Source of the DNA: Monocercomonoides exilis | Lineage: Eukaryota; Preaxostyla; Oxymonadida; Polymastigidae | DNA: 64,000 nucleotides | Assembly: GCA_001643675.2 (NCBI GenBank) | Contig: LSRY02000011.1 | Location: 310,001 to 374,000, forward strand | Direction of reading: 5' to 3' | Part shown: positions 20,768 through 33,100 of the stretch, piece after piece | How the letters are laid out: each line of letters opens with the position of its first letter | Position numbering within the stretch: the first letter of the stretch is position 1 | Notes under the pieces: model-generated | Seen by the model: the letters and a program-made list of their open reading frames with translations, nothing else | Databases searched by the model: none | What the model was told of the DNA's origin: nothing | Translations under genes and position numbers: made by a program

Positions 20768-23590
20768 TTATGTCAATTCAAGATGAATGCTTCTGGTTGG
20801 AGGTAAATAAGGAAGCAAAGGGCCCGAAGGTGGGGTAAACGGAGGATGATTGGAAGGAGAATCATCTGCACTTCCGACAACTTTGACATGAAAAGAATGG
20901 CCTTCCATAGTTGAAGAAAGAAATTCAACAGGAAAGGCGAAAGGATTCTGCCTGCAAGCTGAACCTTTTCTATTTTGAGAAGATATTTCAGAGTTTGGCT
21001 TTCGAAAAATCAGAGAAGAATTAATTTGATTGTGAACAAGAGGCTTCAAAGCAGATGAAATGTTCACGCCGCTTGATGCTTTTGGCTCTTCCTTTCTTTG
21101 AGCTGATAAATTTGTTTGGCTTTGTGAAACGTTGTTTGCAACAGACGAAGATTGCAGAAAAGAATGACCATCATCGAATTCCACTTCTTTTTTATCACTT
21201 AAATTTGTTGATATCTTTTCGTCAGAATAATTTGTTGATTTATTGAACGAACTGACATCAATTTTGTCTTCCAGATAAGAATTTTGTTGAAACATATCCG
21301 ATGAATCATTTTTGTTTGAAATTGAGCTTGTTGAATCTGTTTTCTTTCTTTGAGAAGAATTAAAATTTGCGCTTTGAAGATCATCAAAAATTGAAACGCA
21401 TTCAAAATCATTTGATTGAAAGCCAGTTGGAATATCTGTACCGTTTGAAGGCAAATGTTTTTTCAATTGAGCATTGGCAGACTCATTCGAAGAATCTGTC
21501 GTCATTGTTAAAGATGATCCACAAAATGTGCAGTTTCCAGCATCCATTTGCCATTCAGTGCTTTCAAATGATGAACAGAGTTCCGAACTATTTTGGTGAT
21601 TGCTTTCAAAAGAGCATTCGTCGAAAGTCGATGAAGGATAGCTCATTTGGAGATTACTCAATGGATCGAAAGATGAAAATTCGAGCATCGATTTCGAAGA
21701 ATTATTGGAAGCATAATAAGCAGAATTCACACACGGAAATGTTCCAAAAGAAGATGTTGATGATGCTGGCACGGTTGACGATGATGAACAATCAAACAAA
21801 CACGGAGTTTCCAATTGAACCATTTCTGCAAATGAGTCGAAATGAGGTTCATCAGCAAATATTTCTTCTTTTATCATTCTATCTCTCTCTTGAATGATAC
21901 TCTTTTGTCTTTGTGTGCGTTTCTTCTCCTTTTCAGCGATAATCCTCTCGAAAATTTCTGTGTCCCTGTTGTACATCTCGAGCTCAGACATCTGTTTTTC
22001 CTGTTGTTCCTTCTTTTCTTTCTTTTCCTTTTTCTCAATCATTCTCTTCAGATAAAGTATTTTTTGTGCATTAGTTCCTTTTTCTTCCTCATCTTTAAGA
22101 CAAATCTTCAACTCTTCTAAAGTGACTTTCCTTCTATTCAATTTTTCACCAAATCCTTTTAATTTGCATTTTTCCAACTCCCACAGCTTTGTCTTTGCTT
22201 CTTTCCACATTTTCATCTCATCTTCGTCATCTAAATGCTCTTTTTCAATCCACACACCATAGCGCCTCCAAAGCCATTTGGCTTCTGCAATCTGCTTTCG
22301 TATCTGCTTCCTTCTCCTCTTTTTCAGTTTCTCTTCATTCTTCCTAAAGTATTCATCCAAGTCAGTCTCTTCATTATCTTTCTTTCTTTCAACGCAGAAA
22401 ATGCAGTCTGATTTGCTCGCTTCCTTCATTGAAAGCCATTCAGCACCGAGCTTTCGGAGTGCACAGTGATAAGCATCATCTTCAGAGTTCCATTTGTACA
22501 TCATGTCACACTGAATCGAAAAATGCACTCCGCTCTTTTTCTCTCCCTGTTCAAGATATTCAACGTCTGGCGCAAGAGATGCATTCTTGTCGAAGCTGCA
22601 TCCCCATTTGCTAAAATTATTCGCAAAAAGAGGGTCTAACAATGTTGAAGATGAATGAGATGAATCATCACTGTCCGAGGCATGCCAAACAGATGAATCC
22701 TCCATGAAGTCATGAGTGTTTTGATTGAGATGTTGTGGTGATGAAACGCAATCAGAAAAGGACTTTATGGATTTATGAAAAGGAGAAGCAAGAAAAGCAG
22801 GTGAATCTCTCGCATTCAGATGTTCATGATCAATTGAAAGAAAATTTGACCACACATCGAATTGCTGATCGCACTTTGACCTAAATATTGCCTTTCTTAC
22901 ACTTTTCTTTGAAGAAGTGTTGATCACATGTTTATCAAAATGCGTTGTGGAATGCTTTCTTTGAATATTCGTTTCAAATTGATTCTTTAGCGTTTCTGCA
23001 AAGTTAGATACCATGACAGATGGAATAAAATCTGTTATAGAAAAATCTTGTCTACAATTATTTCTCTGATTTTCAAAATCTTCATCGTTTTCCATTTCAA
23101 TTCGAAGCATATTGTGATCGACTTTTTGATTATTTATTTCTTCTTTGTTTGCATTTTCAAAGCAAAAATTTTTTGAGTCGAAATTTGGTACAATATTAAT
23201 GAAGTCATTCAATTCGATTTCTCTATTATCGTCAACTCTTAAATAACTCTGATTTTTTGAAACTTGGAGATTCTGAGTGTCATTTTTTATTTGTTGGTGA
23301 GGGGCCCCTTCATCATCTTTTGAGAAAAATGGTGAAGAAGGCACAGTAAAATAATCGCTTGATTTCACAGATTTCGCATCATTGCTGGAAGAAAAATCAA
23401 AACTTGTAAACTGTTTGTTAGAATCTTTTGAAGTAACTGAATTCATTCTAAACATCTTTGAGCTCGAAAAATTAAAAAACTGCTGATAATCCGAGCTTTC
23501 AGTTAAATTGCCTGAGAAAAATAAAACCCTTGATAAAATAATATTAAAGAACCAACTCTTGAAAGCAATCTCTTCCATTTCTCTCATCAT
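20768..23590 (-). CDS. Unrecognised Ser/Asn-rich protein with central charged helix
   Basis: I do not recognise this protein. The ATG at 23590 opens a frame of 940 codons. A 45-bp intron is likely at the 5' end (donor GTTGGT, acceptor TTTTTCTCAG, about 23510-23554). Removing it keeps the frame, deletes a hydrophobic peptide and leaves about 925 residues. Residues about 1-340 are Ser/Asn/Phe-rich and probably disordered. Residues about 370-590 are dominated by Lys/Glu/Arg with aromatic residues (LWRRYGVWIEKEHL) and should form long helices or a coiled coil. Residues 600-940 are again Ser/Asn/Phe-rich with short phenylalanine motifs. No catalytic motif or membrane segment is visible. The stop is TAA. 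It lies divergent from the coiled-coil gene at 24.2 kb. The open length and the biased but non-repetitive composition support a real gene. Confidence 0.7.
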   Translation of the reverse strand: MMREMEEIAFKSWFFNIILSRVLFFSGNLTESSDYQQFFNFSSSKMFRMNSVTSKDSNKQFTSFDFSSSNDAKSVKSSDYFTVPSSPFFSKDDEGAPHQQIKNDTQNLQVSKNQSYLRVDDNREIELNDFINIVPNFDSKNFCFENANKEEINNQKVDHNMLRIEMENDEDFENQRNNCRQDFSITDFIPSVMVSNFAETLKNQFETNIQRKHSTTHFDKHVINTSSKKSVRKAIFRSKCDQQFDVWSNFLSIDHEHLNARDSPAFLASPFHKSIKSFSDCVSSPQHLNQNTHDFMEDSSVWHASDSDDSSHSSSTLLDPLFANNFSKWGCSFDKNASLAPDVEYLEQGEKKSGVHFSIQCDMMYKWNSEDDAYHCALRKLGAEWLSMKEASKSDCIFCVERKKDNEETDLDEYFRKNEEKLKKRRRKQIRKQIAEAKWLWRRYGVWIEKEHLDDEDEMKMWKEAKTKLWELEKCKLKGFGEKLNRRKVTLEELKICLKDEEEKGTNAQKILYLKRMIEKKEKKEKKEQQEKQMSELEMYNRDTEIFERIIAEKEKKRTQRQKSIIQERDRMIKEEIFADEPHFDSFAEMVQLETPCLFDCSSSSTVPASSTSSFGTFPCVNSAYYASNNSSKSMLEFSSFDPLSNLQMSYPSSTFDECSFESNHQNSSELCSSFESTEWQMDAGNCTFCGSSLTMTTDSSNESANAQLKKHLPSNGTDIPTGFQSNDFECVSIFDDLQSANFNSSQRKKTDSTSSISNKNDSSDMFQQNSYLEDKIDVSSFNKSTNYSDEKISTNLSDKKEVEFDDGHSFLQSSSVANNVSQSQTNLSAQRKEEPKASSGVNISSALKPLVHNQINSSLIFRKPNSEISSQNRKGSACRQNPFAFPVEFLSSTMEGHSFHVKVVGSADDSPSNHPPFTPPSGPLLPYLPPTRSIHLELT

Positions 23591-23840
23591 GTTTTATTAT
23601 TTCGTTAAAATGTTGATGGCAGTGAGTCTAAAAAATAGGATATTAGAAAAAAATCAAAAAAACTTGGCAATATTTTTTACAAAATTTCGAAAAAAATTTT
23701 TGATTGGCAAACAATCAAAGAGAATTTCAACAAATCAATGATTGAAAAATATAATGATGGGTTCATATCCATATTTAAAAAATATCAAATCATTTTTTGT
23801 ATTCAATAATAAATAAAAAAGCAAATAGATTCTCAAAATA

Positions 23841-23920
<80 letters not shown>

Positions 23921-23926
23921 CATACA

Positions 23927-23966
<40 letters not shown>

Positions 23967-24233
23967 CTGTCCATTTCATATTTCCGAATTAAAGAAATTA
24001 TTTCATAATTCATTATAAATGTTATCCTCAAAGCAAATGCACTATTTCTTTCTCGTTTCTTGTCTCTCATGAATCGTTGAAACGGAGATCACTCTTTAAA
24101 AAATGTGGAAAATGAAAAAGAGAAAGAAAACAGAGAAGCGAAAAGGAAGAATGAGAAATCAACCAGAAACTCTTTGGAAAACAGATTTCATGAAAACGAG
24201 GAATTTGATGAACAAAGGACTGCCAAAGAGAAC
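23591..24233. other. Divergent intergenic region with long AT and A tracts
   Basis: Holds the microsatellite below. It may include the first exon of the following coiled-coil gene, whose open frame extends upstream to about 24082, but I could not place that exon. Confidence 0.5.
23843..23961. repeat. (AT)n followed by (A)n microsatellite
   Basis: About 70 bp of perfect TA dinucleotides, a short ACATACATACAC step, then a run of about 33 A. It is slippage-prone and probably variable between cells. Confidence 0.95.
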
Positions 24234-26906
24234 ATGAAAAGAAAGCAAAGAGAGATTCATCTGGAATTGGAAAAGGAAGAATTGCGAGGTGAGGAAAAGG
24301 CAACAGAACGGATCATCTCGTCAAAAGACAAATTTCACGATGAAGAAAGCGTGAATGAAACATCAACCGAGGAAAAGATACATCACAGCTCACATGTTGC
24401 CAGCAGCCAAGCATCGCCTTCTGAAAGCTCAACAGGAAGGAATTTGCGTTCTCCAGCAAAAACAAGTTCTGCGGAGCAACACACTGCGAATCACTTGAGT
24501 CATGCTGAAAGGGAGAAAGGGCACACAAAGCACATGAGCCATTCTCGTATGTTGCATTCTCAACGCATCCACAACTCACACAGTCTTGTCAACCACTCAC
24601 ATCCGTTGCAAACGCCCGGCTCTTCAGAGCGATGCGATTCAACTGATGATTTTGAGGATGAGGATTCTGATTATTCTGCCCCTTCTGCCTCTTCTGTTTC
24701 CTCAGCATCTCCATCTTCATCGATCTCTCCAAAACATTATAACAAACTGTCATTCCGCTTTGGCAAAAAAGAGAATAAGAGCAGAGAAAAAGAAGAGAGA
24801 AACAACAGAACACGTGGTGAGTCAGAACACGATGAATATTTGGGATTCTCTGAATTCTCTGAATTTCGGGTGTTATCTCCACCATCTCATCCATTTTCAC
24901 ATTTCCCTTCTTCAGAAGTGTTGCATCAGTCTGAGCCGCATTCTCTTCCGCTTCCCACTTCTCATCCACTGTCTACCAGCCAATTTGAGCATCAGGTTGA
25001 ATCGTCTCAGCACTTCATGCAATCGACATCTGCACCGCTGACATCACCAGATCGAATGAGGCAGACACTTGCAACGTATCCTTCGTCTGATGCATCTGCA
25101 TCCAATCACACATCTTCTGCCTTTTCACCAACATCCACAGCATCCTATTCAACTTCTTCATCAACTTCAACCTCTTCTGAAATTGTGATGCTTCGAAGTG
25201 ATTTGAACGAGATGAAGACGAAAATAGAAATGCTTGCACAGCAAGCCACAGACGCTGACAAAAGAGAGCACGAATGGAAATGGAAAGAAGAAACGTGGAA
25301 GAGGCAAAAGACAGAGGCTCATGAGAGAGAAGAGATGTGGAAGGACAAAGTGGAGAGAATGAAGAGAAAAGAAGAAGAAAAAGCTCGAATCGAAGAAAGG
25401 GAAAGGCAAGAAAGCGAGACGAAAAGAAGAGATGCTGCACGAGAGAGTGAAAGAGAACGAAGTGAATTGAAAGCGAGACTGAAAGAGAAAGAGGATTCAC
25501 TGCTGAGAACACAGGAAGCGCTTGCAGCTTGCAAAAGAGAAATTGAAGAAATAAAAAACAGAAACGAGATTGAGAAGGAAGAGATAGAAAAGGAGTGGCG
25601 TGAAATGTGGAGGGAAAGAGAGCGGGAAATTGAAAGTGAAGAGAAAAGGAAGACAAAGGCAGAGGAGAAAAAATGGAATGAAGCGATTGATAGAATGAAC
25701 GAAGAAAACAAGCAGGAAAGGCAGAAAAGAAGAGAGGCAGAAGAAGAGTGTGGGCGGATGAAAGAAGCGATGGAATTTGACAAGCGAGAAAAAGAAAGGC
25801 AGCTGGGAGAGATTGCGAATGAAATGAGAGCCGGATGGAAAAGAAAGATGGAGCGAGACAAGGCAAATGTGGAGGCAGAGCTGAGCGAGATGAAGGAGAA
25901 GTGGAGGAATGAAAAGCAGAGTTTGACAAAAGTGAATGAAGAGCTGGAGAAGAAATTGGAAGGGGTGAAAAGCGAAAACGAAGAGATGAAATCAGAAAGG
26001 AAACAAATGAATGGAGAAAAAGCAGAACTGGATGAAGCAAAGAATGAGCTGGAAAGATCGCTGAAAGCTCAGGGAAACGAGATGGAAGAATTGAAGCAGC
26101 GCATACGAGATGCAAATGATGAAAAAGAACAGCTGAAGCAATCTGTGGATTATTTGAACAAGAAATTGAGGGAAGAACAGAATTTGAGAGAAGAGGAGAA
26201 AAAATCGTGGATGGAAAGAGAAAGAGCAAAAGCTAGAGAATATGAGAGAGAAAAGGAGTATGAACGACAGAGAGAAAGAGAAAGAGAAAGAGAGAGGGAA
26301 TGGGAAAGAGACAGAGAACACCAGAAAAGACTTGAATCGATAAGCAATCTTCGATCATCATATCCATCAGCATCGTTTTCTTCATCGAACACACCCACTT
26401 CCCTTTTTTCTCCATATCACTCTGATGTTTCTGTGCTTCCATCATTTCCCACAAGTTATTCGAAATCGCTGCAATCTCCTCCAGAATCTCCACACACAAA
26501 ACTTCTTTCTTCGCCTTCCTCGTCTCCAAAAACTGTGTCACAACATCCTCTGCAATACCCATCTCCTTCAGACTCGACAAATTCGTCTCCGTTTCGAGCA
26601 ACAACTCAGGCACACTCATTTTCATCAATGCAATCCACATCATCAACGGAAACATCCTCCTCTTCCTCTCCAGCAAGTTCAAGACAACCAGAAGCATCCG
26701 CTCTCAATGAGCTGCAAAAAGCACTCAGTGCAAAACAGATGGAGTTTTCATCGTTGCAGTCTGCATTGGCGCGAATTGGGCGAAAAGGGCAGCGCCAAGC
26801 AGAAGTGAAGAGAGAAAGAGAGAAGACAGAAAACGAAATGAACCAAGTTGAACGAGAAATAAACGAACTGAAATGCAGACTGCGGATGATGGTGGCAAAA
26901 AAATAG
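24234..26906 (+). CDS. Unrecognised coiled-coil protein (5' end uncertain)
   Basis: I do not recognise the family. The first in-frame ATG is at 24234, giving 890 residues. The same frame is open and similarly charged back to about 24082, so an upstream exon probably supplies the true start. Residues about 1-310 are Ser/His/Glu-rich and disordered. From about 320 to 715 the sequence is a nearly continuous Glu/Lys/Arg helix with heptad spacing, ending in a very regular Arg-Glu tract near 26260-26310. A Ser/Pro-rich segment follows, and a last short coiled coil (about 830-885) closes the protein. The stop is TAG at 26904-26906. Such proteins are often cytoskeletal or centrosomal, but no motif shows this. 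The gene converges on the giant receptor gene 270 bp away. Confidence 0.68.
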   Translation: MKRKQREIHLELEKEELRGEEKATERIISSKDKFHDEESVNETSTEEKIHHSSHVASSQASPSESSTGRNLRSPAKTSSAEQHTANHLSHAEREKGHTKHMSHSRMLHSQRIHNSHSLVNHSHPLQTPGSSERCDSTDDFEDEDSDYSAPSASSVSSASPSSSISPKHYNKLSFRFGKKENKSREKEERNNRTRGESEHDEYLGFSEFSEFRVLSPPSHPFSHFPSSEVLHQSEPHSLPLPTSHPLSTSQFEHQVESSQHFMQSTSAPLTSPDRMRQTLATYPSSDASASNHTSSAFSPTSTASYSTSSSTSTSSEIVMLRSDLNEMKTKIEMLAQQATDADKREHEWKWKEETWKRQKTEAHEREEMWKDKVERMKRKEEEKARIEERERQESETKRRDAARESERERSELKARLKEKEDSLLRTQEALAACKREIEEIKNRNEIEKEEIEKEWREMWREREREIESEEKRKTKAEEKKWNEAIDRMNEENKQERQKRREAEEECGRMKEAMEFDKREKERQLGEIANEMRAGWKRKMERDKANVEAELSEMKEKWRNEKQSLTKVNEELEKKLEGVKSENEEMKSERKQMNGEKAELDEAKNELERSLKAQGNEMEELKQRIRDANDEKEQLKQSVDYLNKKLREEQNLREEEKKSWMERERAKAREYEREKEYERQREREREREREWERDREHQKRLESISNLRSSYPSASFSSSNTPTSLFSPYHSDVSVLPSFPTSYSKSLQSPPESPHTKLLSSPSSSPKTVSQHPLQYPSPSDSTNSSPFRATTQAHSFSSMQSTSSTETSSSSSPASSRQPEASALNELQKALSAKQMEFSSLQSALARIGRKGQRQAEVKREREKTENEMNQVEREINELKCRLRMMVAKK

Positions 26907-27176
26907 ATCATTTCTAAATACACATCTGAATATTCACGTTTTTGTGTTTTTGCTTTTGATATGCAAATTTCAAAACAAAACAAAAAAAAAAAAAAATAAG
27001 CATATACCAACAGAAAAAAAGAAACGAAAACAACAAGAATTTGAGTTACACATTAAATTCAAATATTACAAGAATATTAAAATGAAGAAGGGGCTGTTGT
27101 GTGAACAATTCAGAAAAGCACATGAAAATGATCTTTTTGGCTGTTTTCTCTTTTTTGTGATTCACGAGCAGCTCTG

Positions 27177-30100
27177 TCACTGCTCCGAGCTCATCATCTG
27201 CCCAGTGGACAGCCTTTGATCCTCAACAAAGCTGACTGCTTCATAGTCGATTGCATCAGACACGGTGAGCATGACTGTGCCTGCTGGGAAATGCCCAATG
27301 AACTCCCGCTTCAGCCCGACCAGCGTTGGCCTCTCTTTTCGGTCAACCGAAAGGCACTCCTTTATCACTTCGCAATAGCTCGTCTCAATCGTCTTGCTTG
27401 TGTCGGGCCTTTCTCCTCTCACAATCTTATCTCCTGCAACCACAGCTTCATACTCCCCAAACGGGATCTGCAGCGTCAGGCTCTCCCACAGCATCATCCC
27501 AATCGAGAATGCAACAGTCTTCTTCGTTGCATGCGTCTTTGCGCCGTTCAGCAGCTCTGGTGCCTTCCACCTCAAACACTCTTTTTTGAAGTCATCCTCT
27601 TCCTCAAATGCTGAAGATGGCGGTGGTGAGCCTCTGCCATTCTTATTGATGGTTGAATCATCCGATGAGGAAGTGATAATGGTGGATGATGAGATGGATG
27701 ATGAATCTGAATCATCGTCAGATGAGAAGTCGGAGTGCATCACAATGCAGATCACCATATGCTCTGAGAAGAGCACAATGTGAGGACTCAGATTTGCCAG
27801 CGATTGAAGAGGATTTTCCATCTCATCGAAAGAGTGGAGAGCGAGATTTGCCACCCAGAACATGATCTGAGCAGCTGTCTGCTCCCTCTCCTGCAGAGTG
27901 CCAATTGCCATCTCTTTTGTCTTATTCAGCCCATGAAGCAGCATGAATAGAGAATCTCTCAGATCCACAATCAGCTTCTCATGAGGAGATGAGCAGGCCA
28001 TTGCATCCACAAGATTCGACATGGATGATGTGGTTGGGCACAGATCCTCTCTTCGAACAAATGTTGAATCTGAATCTGAAGTGTCTGTGGTTGAAGTGGA
28101 TGAAATGGAAGGTGATGGTGTTCGTTTTCTCGTTTCGTCCTCGGTCTCTTTCTCATCGATTTTCTCCAACATCCATTGAGGGATCTTGTCAGAATCTCTC
28201 CCAAGGATGTATTCTGTGGAGCCATTCTCACTCAACAAATACTCTTCTGACTCAGAATGCTGCATCTCCTTTCCATTCATTCTCTTTTTGATCCTCTCCT
28301 CATTCTTCTTCTCTGCCTCCCTCTCTGCTCTTCTCCACTGATCCTCTGGAGACATCTCCATCGTCACCATCTCAAACGCCTTCGGATCTTTTCTGATATT
28401 ATCATTAACAATCTCCTTGTATTTTTTCGCTTCTTCTTTTGCATTTCTCCATCGAATTGCAAGAACAATCGAAACAATAAAAACAATCAAAAACAAAACG
28501 ACAAATATTATTATTACAACCAAGGTCCATGATGATTTCCCCTCTTTTCCTCCTTCCACAAGTTTATCGTTTCCACTTCCACTAGTTTCACTTCTATTTT
28601 TCAGGATGAATTCTGCTGTGAATGATGGTAAATTGGATTTTCCAAATTGAATGCACATGCTCGCTTCAGCTTTGGTTTCCATCACTTTGAGCAATTCCAA
28701 AGAAATTGTTGAATGGACTTCATTCTCTGATACACAGTCTTCTTCATCAATTCCCTTTCTCACGATTTCCTCTTCATCTCCATTTTTCATGCTCATCTTC
28801 ACAGACAAATCACATGGCAGAAGCAGCTTCCCATGAATGATCAACTCCAATTCACCTGTTGATTGTGTTGCATTCTTCACATCTTCAAGAATTGGAATAA
28901 AGAAGGGGGATGCTCTTTCAGCTGCTATCCCTCCCAATCTGCATCCCTCGTCCAATATCCAAAGTGATGTGTTTTTCTCTATTCCATCTCCTCCTTTCAC
29001 ACTCACAACATTCAATTCGCTATTCCCTGTGCAGATCACATTCCTTCGAACTGATGGATATCCCTCAATGAATGGATTGTTGTTCTCGAATTCTCCCTTT
29101 TCAATCTTCACACTCCCTCCACTCACCCACAATCCACCAGCTTTGCTATTTTTGATTGCTGTTTCTTTCATCTCCACTTTGCTATTTTCAATATCAACCA
29201 ATGATCCATTCCACCCACAGATTTCTTTCCTGTTCATTTTCTCATGTGTTTCTTCACTCCCTTCTCCATTCCCTTCTCCATCAAATGCGCATGCCTCAAT
29301 CCTCACTGCTCTGCCTTCTCTTATCTGAGCCATGCTTCCTTTCTCCTTCGAATTCGTGCATTTGCCAAATGAGCAATTCAGAACACTCACATCTTCTTCT
29401 GCTCCTTCAATCTTCATTGCACTTCCTCCTTTCATCAATGAAATATTATTGGCTGCTATTTCTTTCATTTCCACTTTCGCTTTGCCTCCCACCACAACCA
29501 CATCGCCTTCACATTCAATGTTTGTGATGATCGTCTCAACCACTTCCACTTTTGACTCTTCACAAAATGAAAGCAATGATGCCGATGAATGAAGATTCCT
29601 GAATGCTGAATCAAATATCCTCAGCTCTCCTCTTTCAACATTCACAATTGAACTGTTCAACTTCAACTCAATTGCTGAAGAGAAGAACTCACATTTTTGT
29701 ATTTCCATAGATCCGTTCTTCACTTTCATTAGGTAATTGTGAGTTGACTCAAATGTCTCTTCAAACTGGAATGAGCATCTCTCCACAGAACATTCATTTA
29801 TAAACTCCATGATGCAATCCTTATCAGATGATTTCTCAACCTTGGAGTTCAGTCTCACAATCGCCTGTGTCTTTTTGAGTGAATTCACAACCAGATCCCC
29901 GATCACACATTCCTTTGTCACAGTCCCTTCTCCATCAATAAGAATCGCATTCATCACTCCTTCTTGAATGTGATCAACAGCACAGTTGATGCTGAGACAT
30001 GGATTGCTCTGAGCTCCACATTGCCTGTCATCAGTTCCTGTTGAATTCACAAACACCTGTGCCGAATAATAGAATGTGATGAGCGGAATCAGATCTATAT

Positions 30101-33100
30101 CAGTGTTTCCCTCTGAATCGTTCCCGCAGATAGAGTTGTTTGAATTCAAAGACTCCTGATTGTAGTTCAAAGCAATCAGAGTTTCGTTGATCTGATGAGC
30201 AATCGAGTTGCATCTAACAAAAATATCGTTTCCCACAAATGCCTCATCCAAAGAAAACAAGATATTTGCCATTTTAAATCGAAGGGGAGGAATTTGAGAA
30301 TCAACTGCATAACTAATATTTGGGTCTGCTCCATCAATATACATCCCTCCACCACGCCCTGATTGAGTTGAGCACTTACACATTGAAAATGAGCTGCCAT
30401 TCACTTTTAAAATCGATTCTTCACTCTTCATCACCACTTTCACTCCTCCACCTTCCAAGCTCGAAACACTCCTGCAATTTGACATTGAACACTCATCTAT
30501 TATGCACTCCACTCCATGCTCAAATGATCCCACATCAATAACACCTGCTCCATTTTCTTCGTTTGTGATGTTTGCAAATGAGCACCCAACAACCCTCAAA
30601 ACAGGTTTATTGCTATAAATATGTGCATTTCTTTTTCCATTTGCATTGCTGACTTCAAACATCGAAATAAGGCTTTTCTCCTTCACAGCAGCAAATGAAA
30701 CGTTCACGTTCTGAGTAGTCACCACTGTTGCACTTGGGCTGAAACAGATCAACCCTTTCAAATCAGAAATCAAACTCAAAGAACATCTCTCAATCAAAAC
30801 GCTCCCTCCATTCACTCTCATCATGCAATATCCTGCTGTCTCTGTCAACCCTGTCAATGAACCAAATGAGCAATCAACAATTGTCAAACATGAATTTGTT
30901 CCAGAGGATTCTATAAACACTTCATGATGGGTCGTGATGGTTGGTTTGGTGAACGAGACATTGACAAATGACAAGCTCACATTCGATGATATCATTGAAC
31001 AATCATTCAGATCATTCTCGTCTTCATCACTTATGATCAAAGCTGTCCCTTTCTTTGTCCCTTCTATCACAACTTTTGGTGACTCTAAAATTGATGATGA
31101 AATAAAAGAAAATGAAATGGAATGGCTCAACAGCCCTGATCCCACAATGCTGATGTGTGTTTCCCCTTCTCCAAGTGTTGAATATCGAAGACTCTTCAGA
31201 TGGTCAATCGATGAACATGGTGCTTCTGAAAATCCACACCCACTGAAGTCTCCTCCTTTCTCCTTCGAAACAAATCCATCCCCACTCCAGTTGCTCCACA
31301 AATACACAACAAGCGGAATCACATATCCCTCTCCTGTTGTCTTCCTTTCCCATCCACACAACTCATCCAATGATTCTGACTCCTCTTCATTCATCTCCCA
31401 TTTCAGTTGTTCGTTTGACATAATCTCACTCAGATCCCATCCTGAAACAAACACATTCTTCCCTTTCCAGGCATTGCATCCTTCGAATATCATTCCTTCA
31501 AGCACAGTTGATCCCATTTCTTCTGCAAATCTCACAAACAACCCTCCTCCAATTCCTCTTCCTCCTTCCTCTTTATCCATTGATGGCACTTCACATCCAT
31601 CAAACTTCACATTTTTCATCTCCAAACTTCCTCTCTCTCCAACAGATATCATCACCCCTCCTCCTTTCATCCCACTTCCACCTGAGCATGTCGATGACAA
31701 ATTGCATCCTTCAATATTCGCATTCCCCCCTTCTTTCATTTCCACGTTCAAGCATCCTCCTCCACTCCCACCTTCCACTTCCACTCCACTCGCACTGATG
31801 TTCTTTATATCCAGTTCCGTTCCATTTTTCATCGTTATTGGTGATATTCCATTCATTGTCATCCTCACTTTCTCTTCTATCACAAATCCATCAACAATCA
31901 GCTTCCCTCCTTTTTTGTCAATAATGCTGTATCCTATCATCCCATTAGTCTGTGCCTCTTCTGCAAATGAAATGGAGCAGTTTGCGATTGTGAGTGTTGA
32001 CAGAGATGAATAAATAAGTGCTTTTCTTGCGTTTTTCAGAGGAGAATTCACAGAAAAAGTGATATAGCTGACTGAAAGCGAACTTGTGCACTCAATGAAC
32101 CTTTCTTGGTTTGTTGATCCTTCATCACTCACATTCACTCTCAGCTTCTCTTCTTCCATTAATTCTCTTTTCCCTGATAGGATCACATCACATGAAGCCA
32201 CTTTCACTTCACTTTTAATTGATGATTCAGAAACGACTTCGATTTTATGAATGCTGATGTTCGCTCTCTCACTTATGCAATAGTCAATCGTCAGACACCC
32301 AAACTTCTCGAATCCACATCGGCTGTGATCCAATGACCATTCTCCACTCCCATCAACAATCAGCTTTGATCCCATTGAACACAAATACACAAACAGCGGA
32401 ATCACTTCGTCTTCATTCCCATTCTCACTCCCACTCAGCTCCAAAACATCTGTTGGAATTGCTCTTGCATCAAAAAATCCAAATGAAGTTGCATTCACTT
32501 TTGACTCAAGCAATATCCCTGAGTTGCAACAAACAAACACATCCTTCCCAAACGTTGCAGCGTTGTCTGCATCAACTGAAAACTTCACACCACTCTCTAT
32601 TTTCAATCCACAATCTCTACTCCCCATCTCAACCATCATTCCTCCTCCTCTCCCTTCTCTTTCTCCCAAACCATTCGCTTCACATCCATCAATCACACTC
32701 GTCCCATTCACAACCACACTTCCTTCTCCTTTCACGCTTGCATGTATCCCCCCTCCTCTTCCACAGCAGCTGCACCCTTTGATATTGCATCCTTCAATCA
32801 CAAATATCCCATTTTTCCCCTCACCTCTTTCTGTCCCAACTTCCCCATTCATCCATCCCCCATCTCCATTTCTCTTTTCAACGTTGCTCACGTTGCATCC
32901 CACACACACACCAACATCCACCCCGCCTGCAAGCTCAACCAACGAGTGAACTCCAAATAGTGAACTTTCTTCAATCACAAAACCTTCCATTTTCAGCTTT
33001 CTTCCAATTGCCCTGACAAAGCTGCATCCAATAGCATCACCTTCTGTATTCTCTGAGGAGCAACTAACAGAACAGTCTGTGAGTGTGAGGAGTGTTGAGT

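Noticed and set aside
25015-26229. 404-codon Ser/Phe/Leu-rich frame on the minus strand
   Set aside because: Mirror of the coiled-coil gene on the other strand, with no domain or splice support.
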